Assembly: GCA_046290575.1 (NCBI GenBank)
Contig: JBKAGX010000001.1
Span: forward strand, 1,054,001 to 1,118,000
Length of the DNA stretch: 64,000 nucleotides
Source: JANQQJ01 sp046290575
GTDB taxonomy: Bacteria; Pseudomonadota; Alphaproteobacteria; SMXS01
Direction of reading: 5' to 3'
Shown here piece after piece: positions 1 through 7,882 of this stretch; the stretch's first letter is position 1, and the number at the start of each line of letters is the position of its first letter. The notes under the pieces are model-generated. The model was not told the origin of the DNA. It was given only the letters and a program-made list of their open reading frames with translations, and ran no database searches. A program made the translations under genes and the position numbers.

Positions 1-661
1 GCTTGATTGTAATGGCGTCTGGTCCAGGGTCGCTCGCTTGCTCGAACGTTGGCTCAGGCTCCGGCTTCTTGCCGCTGAACAGCTGGCCGATGCGCCGGAA
101 CAGAGCTCGGACAGCGCGCAACAGCCGCGGCAGCAGGAAGATCATTGCGGCGATGAACAGGATCAGGAAAGCCGCCATGGCCCACGGATAATTGATCGCG
201 GCCCAGATTGCAGCGATGGCGGCAATATCTTCTGCGATAGACGCGGTCCAGTTTGTCACCGGTTCCGGCGATGTGTTGATCATCAACCGCGACCCGGCCT
301 TGGTGGCATGGGTCGTAGCAGCCATGGTGCCGCCCGCCAGCATGGCGGCGAACTCAACGCCGGCATTCACGTCGCCGACGGCGCCGGCCGCAAGCGCTGC
401 GCCTGCGGGGATGCGAATAAAGGTGTGGATCGTGTCCCAGGCTGAATCGACGCCGGGGACCTTGTCGGCAAAGAACTCGACCACATACATGATCATGGCG
501 ACCCCGATCACCAGCGGGTTCTGGACCACGTCCAGTTCCGGCGGCAGGTCGGCATTGCCGGTCACCCCCATCAGGCCCAGAACGGCTATGGTGGCATAGA
601 GGTTTACGCCGCTTGCCCAAGCGGCGCCCATCGCCAGGGCAATATACTGAATCGGGTCCAT
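1..661 (-). CDS. DUF4126 family membrane protein (3' end beyond window)
   Basis: The frame opens at an ATG at 661-659 and stays open to the left edge, so about 220 residues are visible and the C-terminus is missing. The N-terminus MDPIQYIALAMGAAWASG continues as a series of hydrophobic, Ala/Gly-rich segments, with a further membrane segment near the visible end (WAMAAFLILFIAAMIFLLP) followed by a basic stretch. The order of segments and the N-terminal motif match the DUF4126 family of small integral membrane proteins, whose function is not established. No partner gene is visible in the window because transcription runs outward. Confidence 0.75.
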   Translation of the reverse strand, partial: MDPIQYIALAMGAAWASGVNLYATIAVLGLMGVTGNADLPPELDVVQNPLVIGVAMIMYVVEFFADKVPGVDSAWDTIHTFIRIPAGAALAAGAVGDVNAGVEFAAMLAGGTMAATTHATKAGSRLMINTSPEPVTNWTASIAEDIAAIAAIWAAINYPWAMAAFLILFIAAMIFLLPRLLRAVRALFRRIGQLFSGKKPEPEPTFEQASDPGPDAITIK

Positions 662-856
662 CGGGGCTCCTCACTCTTACCGCATCCTGATCAGGATATA
701 GGGACGGGTCCTCATTGCGGAAGCTAAACAATTGACACGGGATTGTGATGAGCCAAAAAAGGGGGCCGACAATAGGACCTTAAGTCATTGTAATAATAAT
801 AAGTTTAAGGAGTGCACCCGCAATCCTGACGCACAGCGTTTACCGCTCGTGATGTC

Positions 857-1828
857 CTAGGGAGCCAGCCCTTCGACGACCAGCCGCAGCGGCTCGCCCT
901 TCACGTAGCGCTCCATATTGGTGACGAAGACCTCGTCACCGCGCAGCAGGTTCATCTGGCTTTCTGCGGCACAATGGGCGGACATTAGAACCCTTGGGTG
1001 GTGCCAGAACGGGCTGTTCTCGGGCAGCGGTTCCGTTTCAAAAACATCAAGCACGGCTGTCGATGGCTTGCCGTTGTCCAGGGCGGCCAGCAGCGCGTCT
1101 TCGTCCACGAGACGGCCGCGGCCGACATTGACCAATACCGACTCGTCTTTCATGGCGTCCAGGAAGGCGGCGTTGACCATCTTGTCGGTTTCGTCGGTGT
1201 GTGGGGCCGAAATCACAACCACATCCGCGCGGGGCAGTGTCTCAAGAATCTGATCGGGGGTAATCATTTCGTCGGCCGGATCGTCGGCGGAGGGCGTGCG
1301 CCTAACGCCGATAATATGGGTCCCGAAGGCTTTTGCGCGCTTGGCGGTTTCGCGCCCGATGGCGCCAAAGCCAATAATCAGCCAGGTGGTGCCGAACAGA
1401 TCGCGTAGCCAGTGTCGTTGCCAGGCTTTGGCAGCCTGCGCTGCGCGGCGCTCCGTGGTGGGTTGAAATGCCTCAAGCACACGCGCCAGCACGAATTCGG
1501 CGATCGAGATGCCCTGGGCATCGCTGCGGGTCATGATGGTGCCGGTGGCGGCCACCTGCCCGAAAATCGGATGATCAAAGCCGGCTGCACCAGACTGAAA
1601 CCACTTCAGGTCTTTGGCGCCGGTCAGCAGCTGGAACATCACCCGTGCCGGTCCCAGCATGTAGAGATCGCTGCTGGCCCATGCGATATCGAACTGCGCG
1701 TCTTCGATTGCGACCGGCTGATCCCGGAAAGTGAGGGTTGAGTCCTGATGAATCAGGACGGGTTCCACCTCTGACGGTAGGCGATGGGCAACCCGTTCAT
1801 AGGCCGGCTTATAAACAAGAAATCGCAT
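857..1828 (-). CDS. D-2-hydroxyacid dehydrogenase, NAD(P)-binding
   Basis: This 323-residue protein has the usual length and layout of the D-isomer-specific 2-hydroxyacid dehydrogenases. These enzymes reduce 2-keto acids to D-2-hydroxy acids, or the reverse. The Rossmann signature GFGAIG lies at residues 153-158. The catalytic Arg sits in VNVGRGRLVDE, the acidic partner in the VLDVFETEPLP segment, and the His in SAHCAAES. No signal peptide is seen, so it is cytoplasmic. It is divergent from the acyl-CoA synthetase that starts at 1966. The substrate cannot be read from the sequence; glyoxylate/hydroxypyruvate reductase-like enzymes are the closest general class. Confidence 0.9.
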   Translation of the reverse strand: MRFLVYKPAYERVAHRLPSEVEPVLIHQDSTLTFRDQPVAIEDAQFDIAWASSDLYMLGPARVMFQLLTGAKDLKWFQSGAAGFDHPIFGQVAATGTIMTRSDAQGISIAEFVLARVLEAFQPTTERRAAQAAKAWQRHWLRDLFGTTWLIIGFGAIGRETAKRAKAFGTHIIGVRRTPSADDPADEMITPDQILETLPRADVVVISAPHTDETDKMVNAAFLDAMKDESVLVNVGRGRLVDEDALLAALDNGKPSTAVLDVFETEPLPENSPFWHHPRVLMSAHCAAESQMNLLRGDEVFVTNMERYVKGEPLRLVVEGLAP

Positions 1829-1965
1829 GACTTGGTCCTCCAGATTGGCGACCTACATAGCAAGGCAGGCAAAGACATGCGAGGTTGCATGTTGCGGGCG
1901 CTGGCAAGAGCGCTAAAATCGCCGCCCAACGCGGCAGAAAATCAAAACGGGGAGCATGCGTCACA

Positions 1966-3570
1966 ATGTCCGACTACAAATTGCAGGAAGCCTATAATTT
2001 CGGCGACAGCATCCGCTTTCATGCGGAACGCGTGCCCGACAAGCCGGCCACGGTTTTCGAAGACCGGACCGTCAGCTACAGCCAGCTCGATTCATACAGT
2101 AACCAAGTGGCAAACGGCCTGCTGGCGCTCGGGATCAAACCGCAAGAACGTGTTGGCTATTACGGAAAGAACTCCGACTACCACGTTCAGATCAAGGGCG
2201 GCACCAACAAGGTGAACGCGGTTCTGGTGCCGGTAAACTGGCGCCTGGCGCCGCCTGAAGTTCAATACGTAATGGACGATGCGGACATTAAGGTGCTGTT
2301 CGTCACCGATGAATTTGCCGGCCTTGTGGAGACGATCAAGGACCAGCTGCCCAAACTTGAAACCGTCATCGTGCTGGATGGACCCAAAGGTGATTGGGGT
2401 GATTTCGCCGAATGGCGTGACGCCCAGGACAATAGTGATCCGGGGATCGAGGTCGGACCCAAGGATGTCGACGTGCAGCTCTATACCAGTGGCACAACCG
2501 GACGCCCCAAGGGTGTGATGCTGTCCAACGCCACGGTCTATCTGGGGTGGGAAGGCGTGCCCAAGGCCCCCGACGACCCGGAAATTGTCGGCACCTGGAA
2601 GGAGTATGACCCTGATGAGGTGTCTCTCTGTATCGCGCCCAACTTCCACCTCAGTGGCAACGGGTCGATCATGACCAATATCCGCATGGGCACCACGGTG
2701 GTGATTCACCCGGACTTCGATATCCAGAAGTCTACCCAGGCCATTCTGGACTACAAGATTTCCAAGATCTTCATGGTCCCGGCGGTTCTTAAAATATTGA
2801 TCGACAAGGCGAAGCAGGGCGCCGACCTCAGTGCGATCAACCTGATTTCCTATGGCGCGTCGCCGATTCCGCCTGAGTTGATGCGCGAAGCCGTCGAATA
2901 TATCGGCTGTGGCTTCCTGCAGATGTACGGCATGACCGAAATTGGCGGCAGCGCGACCTTCCTGGAGCCGGATGACCATACGCTTGAGCCGACTGAGCGG
3001 ATGAAAAGCGCCGGCAAGCCGGGCGAATTTCATGAAATGAAGATCGTCGATCCGACAACCCGTAAAGAAGTGCCGCGCGGTCAATCCGGTGAAATCGCGA
3101 TCCGCATCGAGCACCCGATGACCGGCTATTACAAGAAGCCCGAGGCGACCGCCGAAGTGCTGGATGAAGACGGTTGGTATTATTCCGGCGATGTCGGAAA
3201 GATGGATGAGGAAGACTATGTCTATATCCAGGACCGGCTGAAGGACATGATCGTCTCCGGCGGCGAGAATATCTACTGCGCCGAAGTGGAAGCCGCCCTG
3301 TTCGAACACCCTGCCGTGCGCGAGGCCGCTGTGATCGGCGTACCGTCGGAAAAATGGGGCGAGGAAGTGCTCGCGATCGTCGCGCTGGAACCCGACCAAG
3401 AATTGACGGCTGAAGAACTGGTCGACTTTGCCCGGTCGCAGATCGCCGGCTACAAGGTGCCCAAACAGGTTGAGTTCGTCGAGGCGCTGGAACGCAACGC
3501 GTCAGGCAAGCTTCTTAAACATGTGATGCGGGAGCCCTATTGGGAAGGTCACGACCGCCGGGTCAGCTGA
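1966..3570 (+). CDS. Class I AMP-forming acyl-CoA synthetase
   Basis: This 534-residue adenylate-forming enzyme should activate a carboxylic acid to its acyl-AMP and then acyl-CoA. The P-loop-like motif YTSGTTGRPKG, the YSGDVG motif with the ATP-ribose Asp, the hinge region DRLKDMIVSGGENI and the C-terminal GKLLK Lys are all present. The frame is open from a TTG at 1885, but the ATG at 1966, preceded by GGGGAG at 1949-1954, gives the normal N-terminus (MSDYKLQEAYNFG). Its 3' end overlaps the convergent scaffold gene by 22 bases. Chain-length specificity is not readable; fatty-acid or aryl-acid substrates are both possible. Confidence 0.92.
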   Translation: MSDYKLQEAYNFGDSIRFHAERVPDKPATVFEDRTVSYSQLDSYSNQVANGLLALGIKPQERVGYYGKNSDYHVQIKGGTNKVNAVLVPVNWRLAPPEVQYVMDDADIKVLFVTDEFAGLVETIKDQLPKLETVIVLDGPKGDWGDFAEWRDAQDNSDPGIEVGPKDVDVQLYTSGTTGRPKGVMLSNATVYLGWEGVPKAPDDPEIVGTWKEYDPDEVSLCIAPNFHLSGNGSIMTNIRMGTTVVIHPDFDIQKSTQAILDYKISKIFMVPAVLKILIDKAKQGADLSAINLISYGASPIPPELMREAVEYIGCGFLQMYGMTEIGGSATFLEPDDHTLEPTERMKSAGKPGEFHEMKIVDPTTRKEVPRGQSGEIAIRIEHPMTGYYKKPEATAEVLDEDGWYYSGDVGKMDEEDYVYIQDRLKDMIVSGGENIYCAEVEAALFEHPAVREAAVIGVPSEKWGEEVLAIVALEPDQELTAEELVDFARSQIAGYKVPKQVEFVEALERNASGKLLKHVMREPYWEGHDRRVS

Positions 3571-4019
3571 TCGGTCTGGCCCATAGCTGGCTTTCCCGCC
3601 AGCTGGCCCAGCCCGTCAATCACCGCTTCCAATGCGAGCATGACGGCGCCGTGGCGCGGTGCGTAACCGTGTACAGGCGCCAGTGCTTCGAAGGCTGTCC
3701 AGTCGCCTTCGGGTGATGTGGCGCCGTCAACCAGCATGGCGCGGACCTGTTCGGCGACCGGCAGCAGTTCGCCCAATGTCTTGCCGACCACCTGCTTGGC
3801 GACAATGGAAGCCGCCGCCTGTCCCAGGGCGCAGGCATGAATGTCTTGCCCGTAATCCGTCACCCGCCCGTCAGTATCGATATCCAGGTCGATTGTGATG
3901 CTGCTGCCGCAGGTGGGTGCACGGCGGCTGACCGTGATGTCCGGCGCGCCCAACCGGTCGGTCCGGGTGATGGTGGCCGCAAGGCGCAGTACATCCTTGC
4001 TGTAAAGGTCGTTCAGCAT
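3549..4019 (-). CDS. NifU/IscU-like iron-sulfur cluster assembly scaffold protein
   Basis: This is a 156-residue protein if started at the ATG at 4019 (MLNDLYSKDVLRLA); an upstream in-frame codon at 4055 would overlap mobB and is less likely. Two Cys motifs typical of the scaffold fold are present: TCGSS in the first half and HACALGQAAASI in the middle, which matches the U-type scaffolds that hold a transient Fe-S cluster. A third conserved Cys is not obvious near the C-terminus, where the family often has one, so it may be a divergent or regulatory member. It lies just downstream of mobB on the same strand, which fits a role near molybdoenzyme maturation. Confidence 0.75.
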   Translation of the reverse strand: MLNDLYSKDVLRLAATITRTDRLGAPDITVSRRAPTCGSSITIDLDIDTDGRVTDYGQDIHACALGQAAASIVAKQVVGKTLGELLPVAEQVRAMLVDGATSPEGDWTAFEALAPVHGYAPRHGAVMLALEAVIDGLGQLAGKPAMGQTDQLTRRS

Positions 4020-4051
4020 GCCGCGATACCTACGCCGCAGATAGGCGGCGG

Positions 4052-4561
4052 TCAATCGATGGTGAGGCCCAGATGCTCCAGAATGAAGGCGGCGACCTGA
4101 GACGGGTCTGATCGTTTCAACACCGGGACGGACACGCGGGGCAGGGTGTCCGCGTCGCTGGCGAGCGCCACGACATGCGGGTCGCTGCGTGTCAGCAGGT
4201 CGCCCTCGAAGTCAGGGGGCACCACCTCGATCTTGGCGTGAGGGTCGCGCTTGAAGCCTTCGACAATAACGATATCGATGTCTGGTGAGACGCGTGGCAA
4301 CAGGTCGTCCAGTTCCGGCTCGGTCTCGCCGCGCAGCTCGTGCACCTGCGCCCAGCGCGCGGCGGACGCGACGATAACGTCCGTTGCGCCAGCCGCCCGG
4401 TGGCGATAGCTGTCTTTCCCGGGTTGATCGATGTCGAAGTCGTGGTGGGCGTGTTTGACGGTTGCGACCCTGAACCCCTTTGCGGTTAGAATCCGAACCA
4501 GCTCGACCACCAATGTGGTCTTGCCACTGTTTTTCCATCCGACAATGCCCATTACGTGCAT
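4052..4561 (-). CDS. mobB: Molybdopterin-guanine dinucleotide biosynthesis protein B
   Basis: MobB is a GTP-binding accessory protein that acts with MobA in attaching GMP to molybdopterin. The 169 residues are the family's normal size. The P-loop GWKNSGKTT is at residues 8-16, followed by the MobB motif VATVKHAHHDFDIDQPGKDS and a C-terminal IVEGFKRDP segment. The start at 4561 (MHVMGIVGW) places the P-loop where it is normally found; the Met at residue 4 is an alternative. It is divergent from mobA across a 42-base gap, so the two can share a control region. A molybdopterin oxidoreductase lies 3 kb away. Confidence 0.95.
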   Translation of the reverse strand: MHVMGIVGWKNSGKTTLVVELVRILTAKGFRVATVKHAHHDFDIDQPGKDSYRHRAAGATDVIVASAARWAQVHELRGETEPELDDLLPRVSPDIDIVIVEGFKRDPHAKIEVVPPDFEGDLLTRSDPHVVALASDADTLPRVSVPVLKRSDPSQVAAFILEHLGLTID

Positions 4562-4603
4562 GGCGTTTAATCCCGTTTATAGTGGCCGGCATCTTAGGAA
4601 CAC

Positions 4604-5242
4604 ATGATGCAAAGTAAAATGCCAACAGGTGTGCTCGGTGCGATTATCGCCGGGGGCCGCTCGAAGCGGATGGGCGTGACGACGAAGATGGCGCAGCCGC
4701 TGGCCGGCAAGCCTCTGCTTCGTCACATCGTCGATCGGCTGTCGCCGCAGGTCGAACGGATCGTGCTGAATACACATCCAGACCCGGTGCGTTGGGCCGA
4801 ATACAGGATCGACATTGTTTCCGACCGTCTCCCGGGGCATCAGGGGCCGCTTGCCGGACTGTTGTCGGTGATGGAATGGGCGCGGACGCAAATCCCGGCT
4901 TACGCCTGGATTGCCGCGGTGCCGAGTGACACGCCCTTCCTGCCGGCGGACCTTGTCGATCGGTTATCAGCCGGCTTTGAACTCTATCCGGATGCCGAGG
5001 CTATCGTCGCGCGGTCCGGCAGGCACCGTCACCCGGTGATCGGGCTGTTCCCGACGAGCCTTGCGGAAGATCTGAAGGACTTTCTGGATTCCGGCGACCG
5101 CAAGAGCGGGCTCTGGATTGACCGGATTGCAGCCCCCGCACTGTCGTTCCCTATCGACCCCGTCGATCCGTTCTTCAACATCAATACGATGGAGGACCTG
5201 GCCGAGGCCGAGCGTCAGGCGACTCTGATTGATTTGACGTAG
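4604..5242 (+). CDS. mobA: Molybdenum cofactor guanylyltransferase
   Basis: MobA transfers GMP from GTP to molybdopterin to give the bis-MGD or MGD form of the cofactor. The 212-residue protein starts with the nucleotidyltransferase signature LGAIIAGGRSKRMG. It continues with the family's Lys-bearing KMAQPLAGKPLL, the VSDRLPGHQGPLAGLL segment and the metal-binding AAVPSDTPFLP. The C-terminal FFNINTMEDLAEAE is typical for MobA. The ATG at 4604 is preceded by TAGGAA. Its position back-to-back with mobB supports a dedicated cofactor-finishing pair. Confidence 0.95.
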   Translation: MMQSKMPTGVLGAIIAGGRSKRMGVTTKMAQPLAGKPLLRHIVDRLSPQVERIVLNTHPDPVRWAEYRIDIVSDRLPGHQGPLAGLLSVMEWARTQIPAYAWIAAVPSDTPFLPADLVDRLSAGFELYPDAEAIVARSGRHRHPVIGLFPTSLAEDLKDFLDSGDRKSGLWIDRIAAPALSFPIDPVDPFFNINTMEDLAEAERQATLIDLT

Positions 5243-5313
5243 GGCGCCGGTGGATTTTGTTTTAGGGTCGTTTTCCCTTCACTACTGACTTTAATCGAAA
5301 CGGGAGACGGATT

Positions 5314-5661
5314 ATGACGAAGAAATTGGTACTTGTCGGGCTGGTGCAGCCCAAAGATGGCGATCACGTCAAGGCATTCCAGGACTGGTACATCGGCAAC
5401 CATGTCGAGGACACCTATAATTGCCCCAACATTAAATCGGTCACTTGCTTCAAGGCGACCAAGGGGTTCATGGGCGATGCCCCATCGGAATATCTGACGA
5501 TCTACGAGTTCGAAGGCGAGGATGCCGAAGCCGCCGAAGCCGTGCTGGGCGCCTATCAGGCGGACCCCAATGGCTGGGACAAGCGCGAGCCGAACAACGA
5601 TTCCATGGGGATTGTTGGTGCCGGTTGGTACCTGGAGGAACTCGGCTTCGGGCCGAAATAA
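5314..5661 (+). CDS. Dimeric alpha/beta-barrel (EthD/Dabb-like) small protein
   Basis: This is a 115-residue cytoplasmic protein. The start MTKKLVLVGLVQPKDGD, the HVKAFQDWYIGNHVED helix and the SEYLTIYEFEGED strand follow the ferredoxin-like dimeric barrel layout of EthD/Dabb-type proteins. Family members include small isomerases, monooxygenases and proteins of unknown role, so no reaction can be assigned. A GGGAG ribosome binding site lies just upstream. It ends 22 bases before the SMP-30 gene on the same strand, which suggests the two are co-transcribed and act on related small molecules. Confidence 0.6.
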   Translation: MTKKLVLVGLVQPKDGDHVKAFQDWYIGNHVEDTYNCPNIKSVTCFKATKGFMGDAPSEYLTIYEFEGEDAEAAEAVLGAYQADPNGWDKREPNNDSMGIVGAGWYLEELGFGPK

Positions 5662-5683
5662 CCCGCAACCTGGAGCATCCGTG

Positions 5684-6595
5684 ATGAATGTAAGAGAAAT
5701 CACCTCGGGGCTGCGGTTCCCGGAGGGACCGATTGCCATGCCCGACGGGTCGGTGATCCTGGTGGAAATCGAGCGAGGGACTCTGTCCCGGGTGCTGACC
5801 AACGGCACCATTGAAGTCATTGCTGATCTTGGTGGCGGTCCCAATGGCGCTGCCATGGGGCCGGATGGCTGGATCTATATCTGCAACAATGGCGGTTTTG
5901 AGTGGCATGAGGCCAATGGCCTTCTGCGGCCGGGCCACCAGCCCCATGACTATGAAACCGGGCGGATCGACCGGGTCAATCCCGACACCGGTGAGTGGCA
6001 GGTACTCTATACCGCGTGCGACGGGCGCAATCTGCGCGGCCCCAATGACATCGTTTTCGATAAGCAGGGCGGGTTTTACTTCACAGATCTCGGAAAACGG
6101 CGGCCCTATGACATGGATATGGGCGCGCTCTATTACGCGCAGCCGGATGGCAGCGCTATCACCCGGATCATCGACGGGGTCATTACGCCCAATGGCTGCG
6201 CGCTTTCACCGGATGAAAAGACGCTCTATTACGCGGAGACCACAACCTGCCGGCTCTGGGCGGCCGATATCGAAGCGCCGGGCGTGGTGTCACGCCCGCC
6301 CGGCATGCCGGGACGGCTGGTCTGTGGACCGGAGGGCTATCAACTGTTCGACAGCATGGCTGTCGATGCTGAAGGCAATGTCTGCGTCGCTACGCTGATC
6401 AATGGCGGCATTACCAGCGCGGCACCGGATGGGTCGGGCTTTGAGCACTTTCCGTTCGACGATTTGCTGGTCACCAATATCTGTTTTGGCGGTGAGGGGC
6501 TGCAAACAGCCTACATCACCTTGTCGACCACGGGACGGCTGATCGCCTGTGATTGGCCGCGGCCGGGTCTGCCGCTCAATTTCCTGAACACATAA
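5684..6595 (+). CDS. SMP-30/gluconolactonase/LRE family lactonase
   Basis: This 303-residue beta-propeller protein belongs to the SMP-30/gluconolactonase group, which hydrolyses lactones with one divalent metal. The metal-binding Glu is in LRFPEGPIAMPDG near the N-terminus, the conserved LRGPNDIVFDKQGGFYFTD segment is mid-protein, and the ITPNGCALSPDEKTLYYAET blade follows. The frame is open from 5522, but that stretch lies inside the upstream gene. The ATG at 5684 gives the normal family start. No signal peptide is seen. It is followed by a 7-bp hairpin and faces the OmpA lipoprotein gene. Confidence 0.85.
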   Translation: MNVREITSGLRFPEGPIAMPDGSVILVEIERGTLSRVLTNGTIEVIADLGGGPNGAAMGPDGWIYICNNGGFEWHEANGLLRPGHQPHDYETGRIDRVNPDTGEWQVLYTACDGRNLRGPNDIVFDKQGGFYFTDLGKRRPYDMDMGALYYAQPDGSAITRIIDGVITPNGCALSPDEKTLYYAETTTCRLWAADIEAPGVVSRPPGMPGRLVCGPEGYQLFDSMAVDAEGNVCVATLINGGITSAAPDGSGFEHFPFDDLLVTNICFGGEGLQTAYITLSTTGRLIACDWPRPGLPLNFLNT

Positions 6596-6610
6596 CGACA
6601 GTTTTGGGTA

Positions 6611-6629
6611 AGGGGGCTTCTGGCCCCCT
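6611..6629 (+). terminator. GC-rich hairpin after the lactonase gene
   Basis: A 7-bp stem (AGGGGGC paired with GCCCCCT, loop TTCTG) begins 15 bases after the lactonase stop codon. It is not followed by a T-run, so it may only protect the 3' end or act as a weak terminator. Confidence 0.4.
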
Positions 6630-6639
6630 GAATCAAACC

Positions 6640-6676
6640 GCAAAGAAAAAGGGCGCGTGCCGCAGCACGCGCCCTT
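6640..6676 (-). terminator. Rho-independent terminator of the OmpA lipoprotein gene
   Basis: A perfect 12-bp stem (6649-6660 with 6665-6676, loop CGCA) is followed on the minus strand by TTTTTCTTT. It starts about 40 bases past the OmpA gene stop codon and fits an intrinsic terminator for that gene. Confidence 0.85.
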
Positions 6677-6717
6677 AATCGTTTTGATCTCGGTTCGGCT
6701 AGGAACCGAAAACCGTT

Positions 6718-7611
6718 TTACCGGTAGATCCAGATGCCTTCGGCACGCCGGTTCTGCGGCTCGCGGACACCGTCAGCGGTCGGAACCAGAGGATCTGATT
6801 CGCCGCGGCCTTCCACGGTAACAGTTGAGGCTTCGATGCCGTTCCGGGCCAACTCATCACGGACCGCATTGGCGCGGCGCATTGAAAGCCGGTCGTTATA
6901 GGCATTCGAACCGGAGGTATCGGTGTGACCGACAACCTGGATCGCCGCTGCGCCGGACTCTTGAGCGCGGCGGGCTGCTTCGGCAATAACCCGTGCCGAT
7001 TCCGGCGTAATAACGGATTCATCGAAGTCGAAGAACACCAGGAACGGTTCCGGGCGTCCCGGTGCTGCCGGGGCAGGAGCCGGTGCAACAGCGGCCGGGC
7101 GAAGCGCGGCTTCAGCCTGAGCCAGTGCGTCGAAGAAGCCCTGACGGCAGCGCGCGATATCCTGCGGCTGGTAGTTCTCTTCAAGCTGTTCCAGCCAGCA
7201 ATCGAACTGGGTCTGGGCGCGACCCGCGGCGGCCGGGGCCTTATCGCGTGCCGTGCCGTCAAGTGCAGCCATCAGGCGGGCACGGCCATCGGTGACCTCA
7301 GCAACTGATTCAGGCGGCAGGGCCCGGGCAGCGACATCTGTCGGCAGCACGGTCTGGCCAGCTGCAGAAGCAAGGGCGCGATTTGAATAGAAGTCGCGCG
7401 AAGCGCCATCAATGTCATAATCGGCGTAGGGGTTCTGCTCTTCATTGGCGAGCTGGACATAGCCGTTGTACAGCGCGGTATCGAATGCCGTCCCACCGGG
7501 GCTGGCACCTGTTGCCTGATTATACAGGTCAAGATTATCTGATGTAGTCTCACACGCGCCCAGCGCCAAAACGCCTAGCCCGATAACAATTGGTTTAAGG
7601 ATGCGATTCAT
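6718..7611 (-). CDS. OmpA-family outer-membrane lipoprotein
   Basis: This is a 297-residue protein with a lipoprotein signal: MNRILKPIVIGLGVLALGAC, with the lipidated Cys at residue 20. A middle region of about 150 residues has no recognised fold. A proline/alanine linker precedes a C-terminal OmpA-type peptidoglycan-binding domain, roughly residues 185-297. That domain includes FFDFDESVITPES, VVGHTDTSGSNAYN and the RRAEGIWI end typical of the family. The predicted role is to tie the outer membrane to peptidoglycan, as Pal-type proteins do. It is monocistronic, with its own terminator at 6640-6676, and is divergent from the molybdopterin oxidoreductase. Confidence 0.9.
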   Translation of the reverse strand: MNRILKPIVIGLGVLALGACETTSDNLDLYNQATGASPGGTAFDTALYNGYVQLANEEQNPYADYDIDGASRDFYSNRALASAAGQTVLPTDVAARALPPESVAEVTDGRARLMAALDGTARDKAPAAAGRAQTQFDCWLEQLEENYQPQDIARCRQGFFDALAQAEAALRPAAVAPAPAPAAPGRPEPFLVFFDFDESVITPESARVIAEAARRAQESGAAAIQVVGHTDTSGSNAYNDRLSMRRANAVRDELARNGIEASTVTVEGRGESDPLVPTADGVREPQNRRAEGIWIYR

Positions 7612-7882
7612 TGCGCACGTCCCTCCTTAAGTTGCTGCCTTGGTCCAGCTTCTGCGACATTTATTACACCAGTGCTGCTTCAGGCGAAAGTTTAATTGTC
7701 ACAGACCCTAAAACGGTCATTTGTGAATTTGGTTCCCGAGAAGACCTTAAACCATTCAGAACAAGAATGTAATGTTTCGTTGGTCGATTTTCTCAGCGCT
7801 CTTGTCAAGGTTCCCGCCGCGTCGTACCTTTTAACCGTCACGCATGCATGTTTGTGCGTCAGGGTCATTCGGGGAGACGACC

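Noticed and set aside
2092..3399. Open frame of 435 residues on the minus strand opposite the acyl-CoA synthetase
   Set aside because: It mirrors a gene with all AMP-ligase motifs, is His/Arg-rich and has no family pattern, so it is a high-GC shadow frame.
4500..5300. Possible molybdenum cofactor riboswitch near mobA/mobB
   Set aside because: The gap between the two genes is only 42 bases and holds no such structure.
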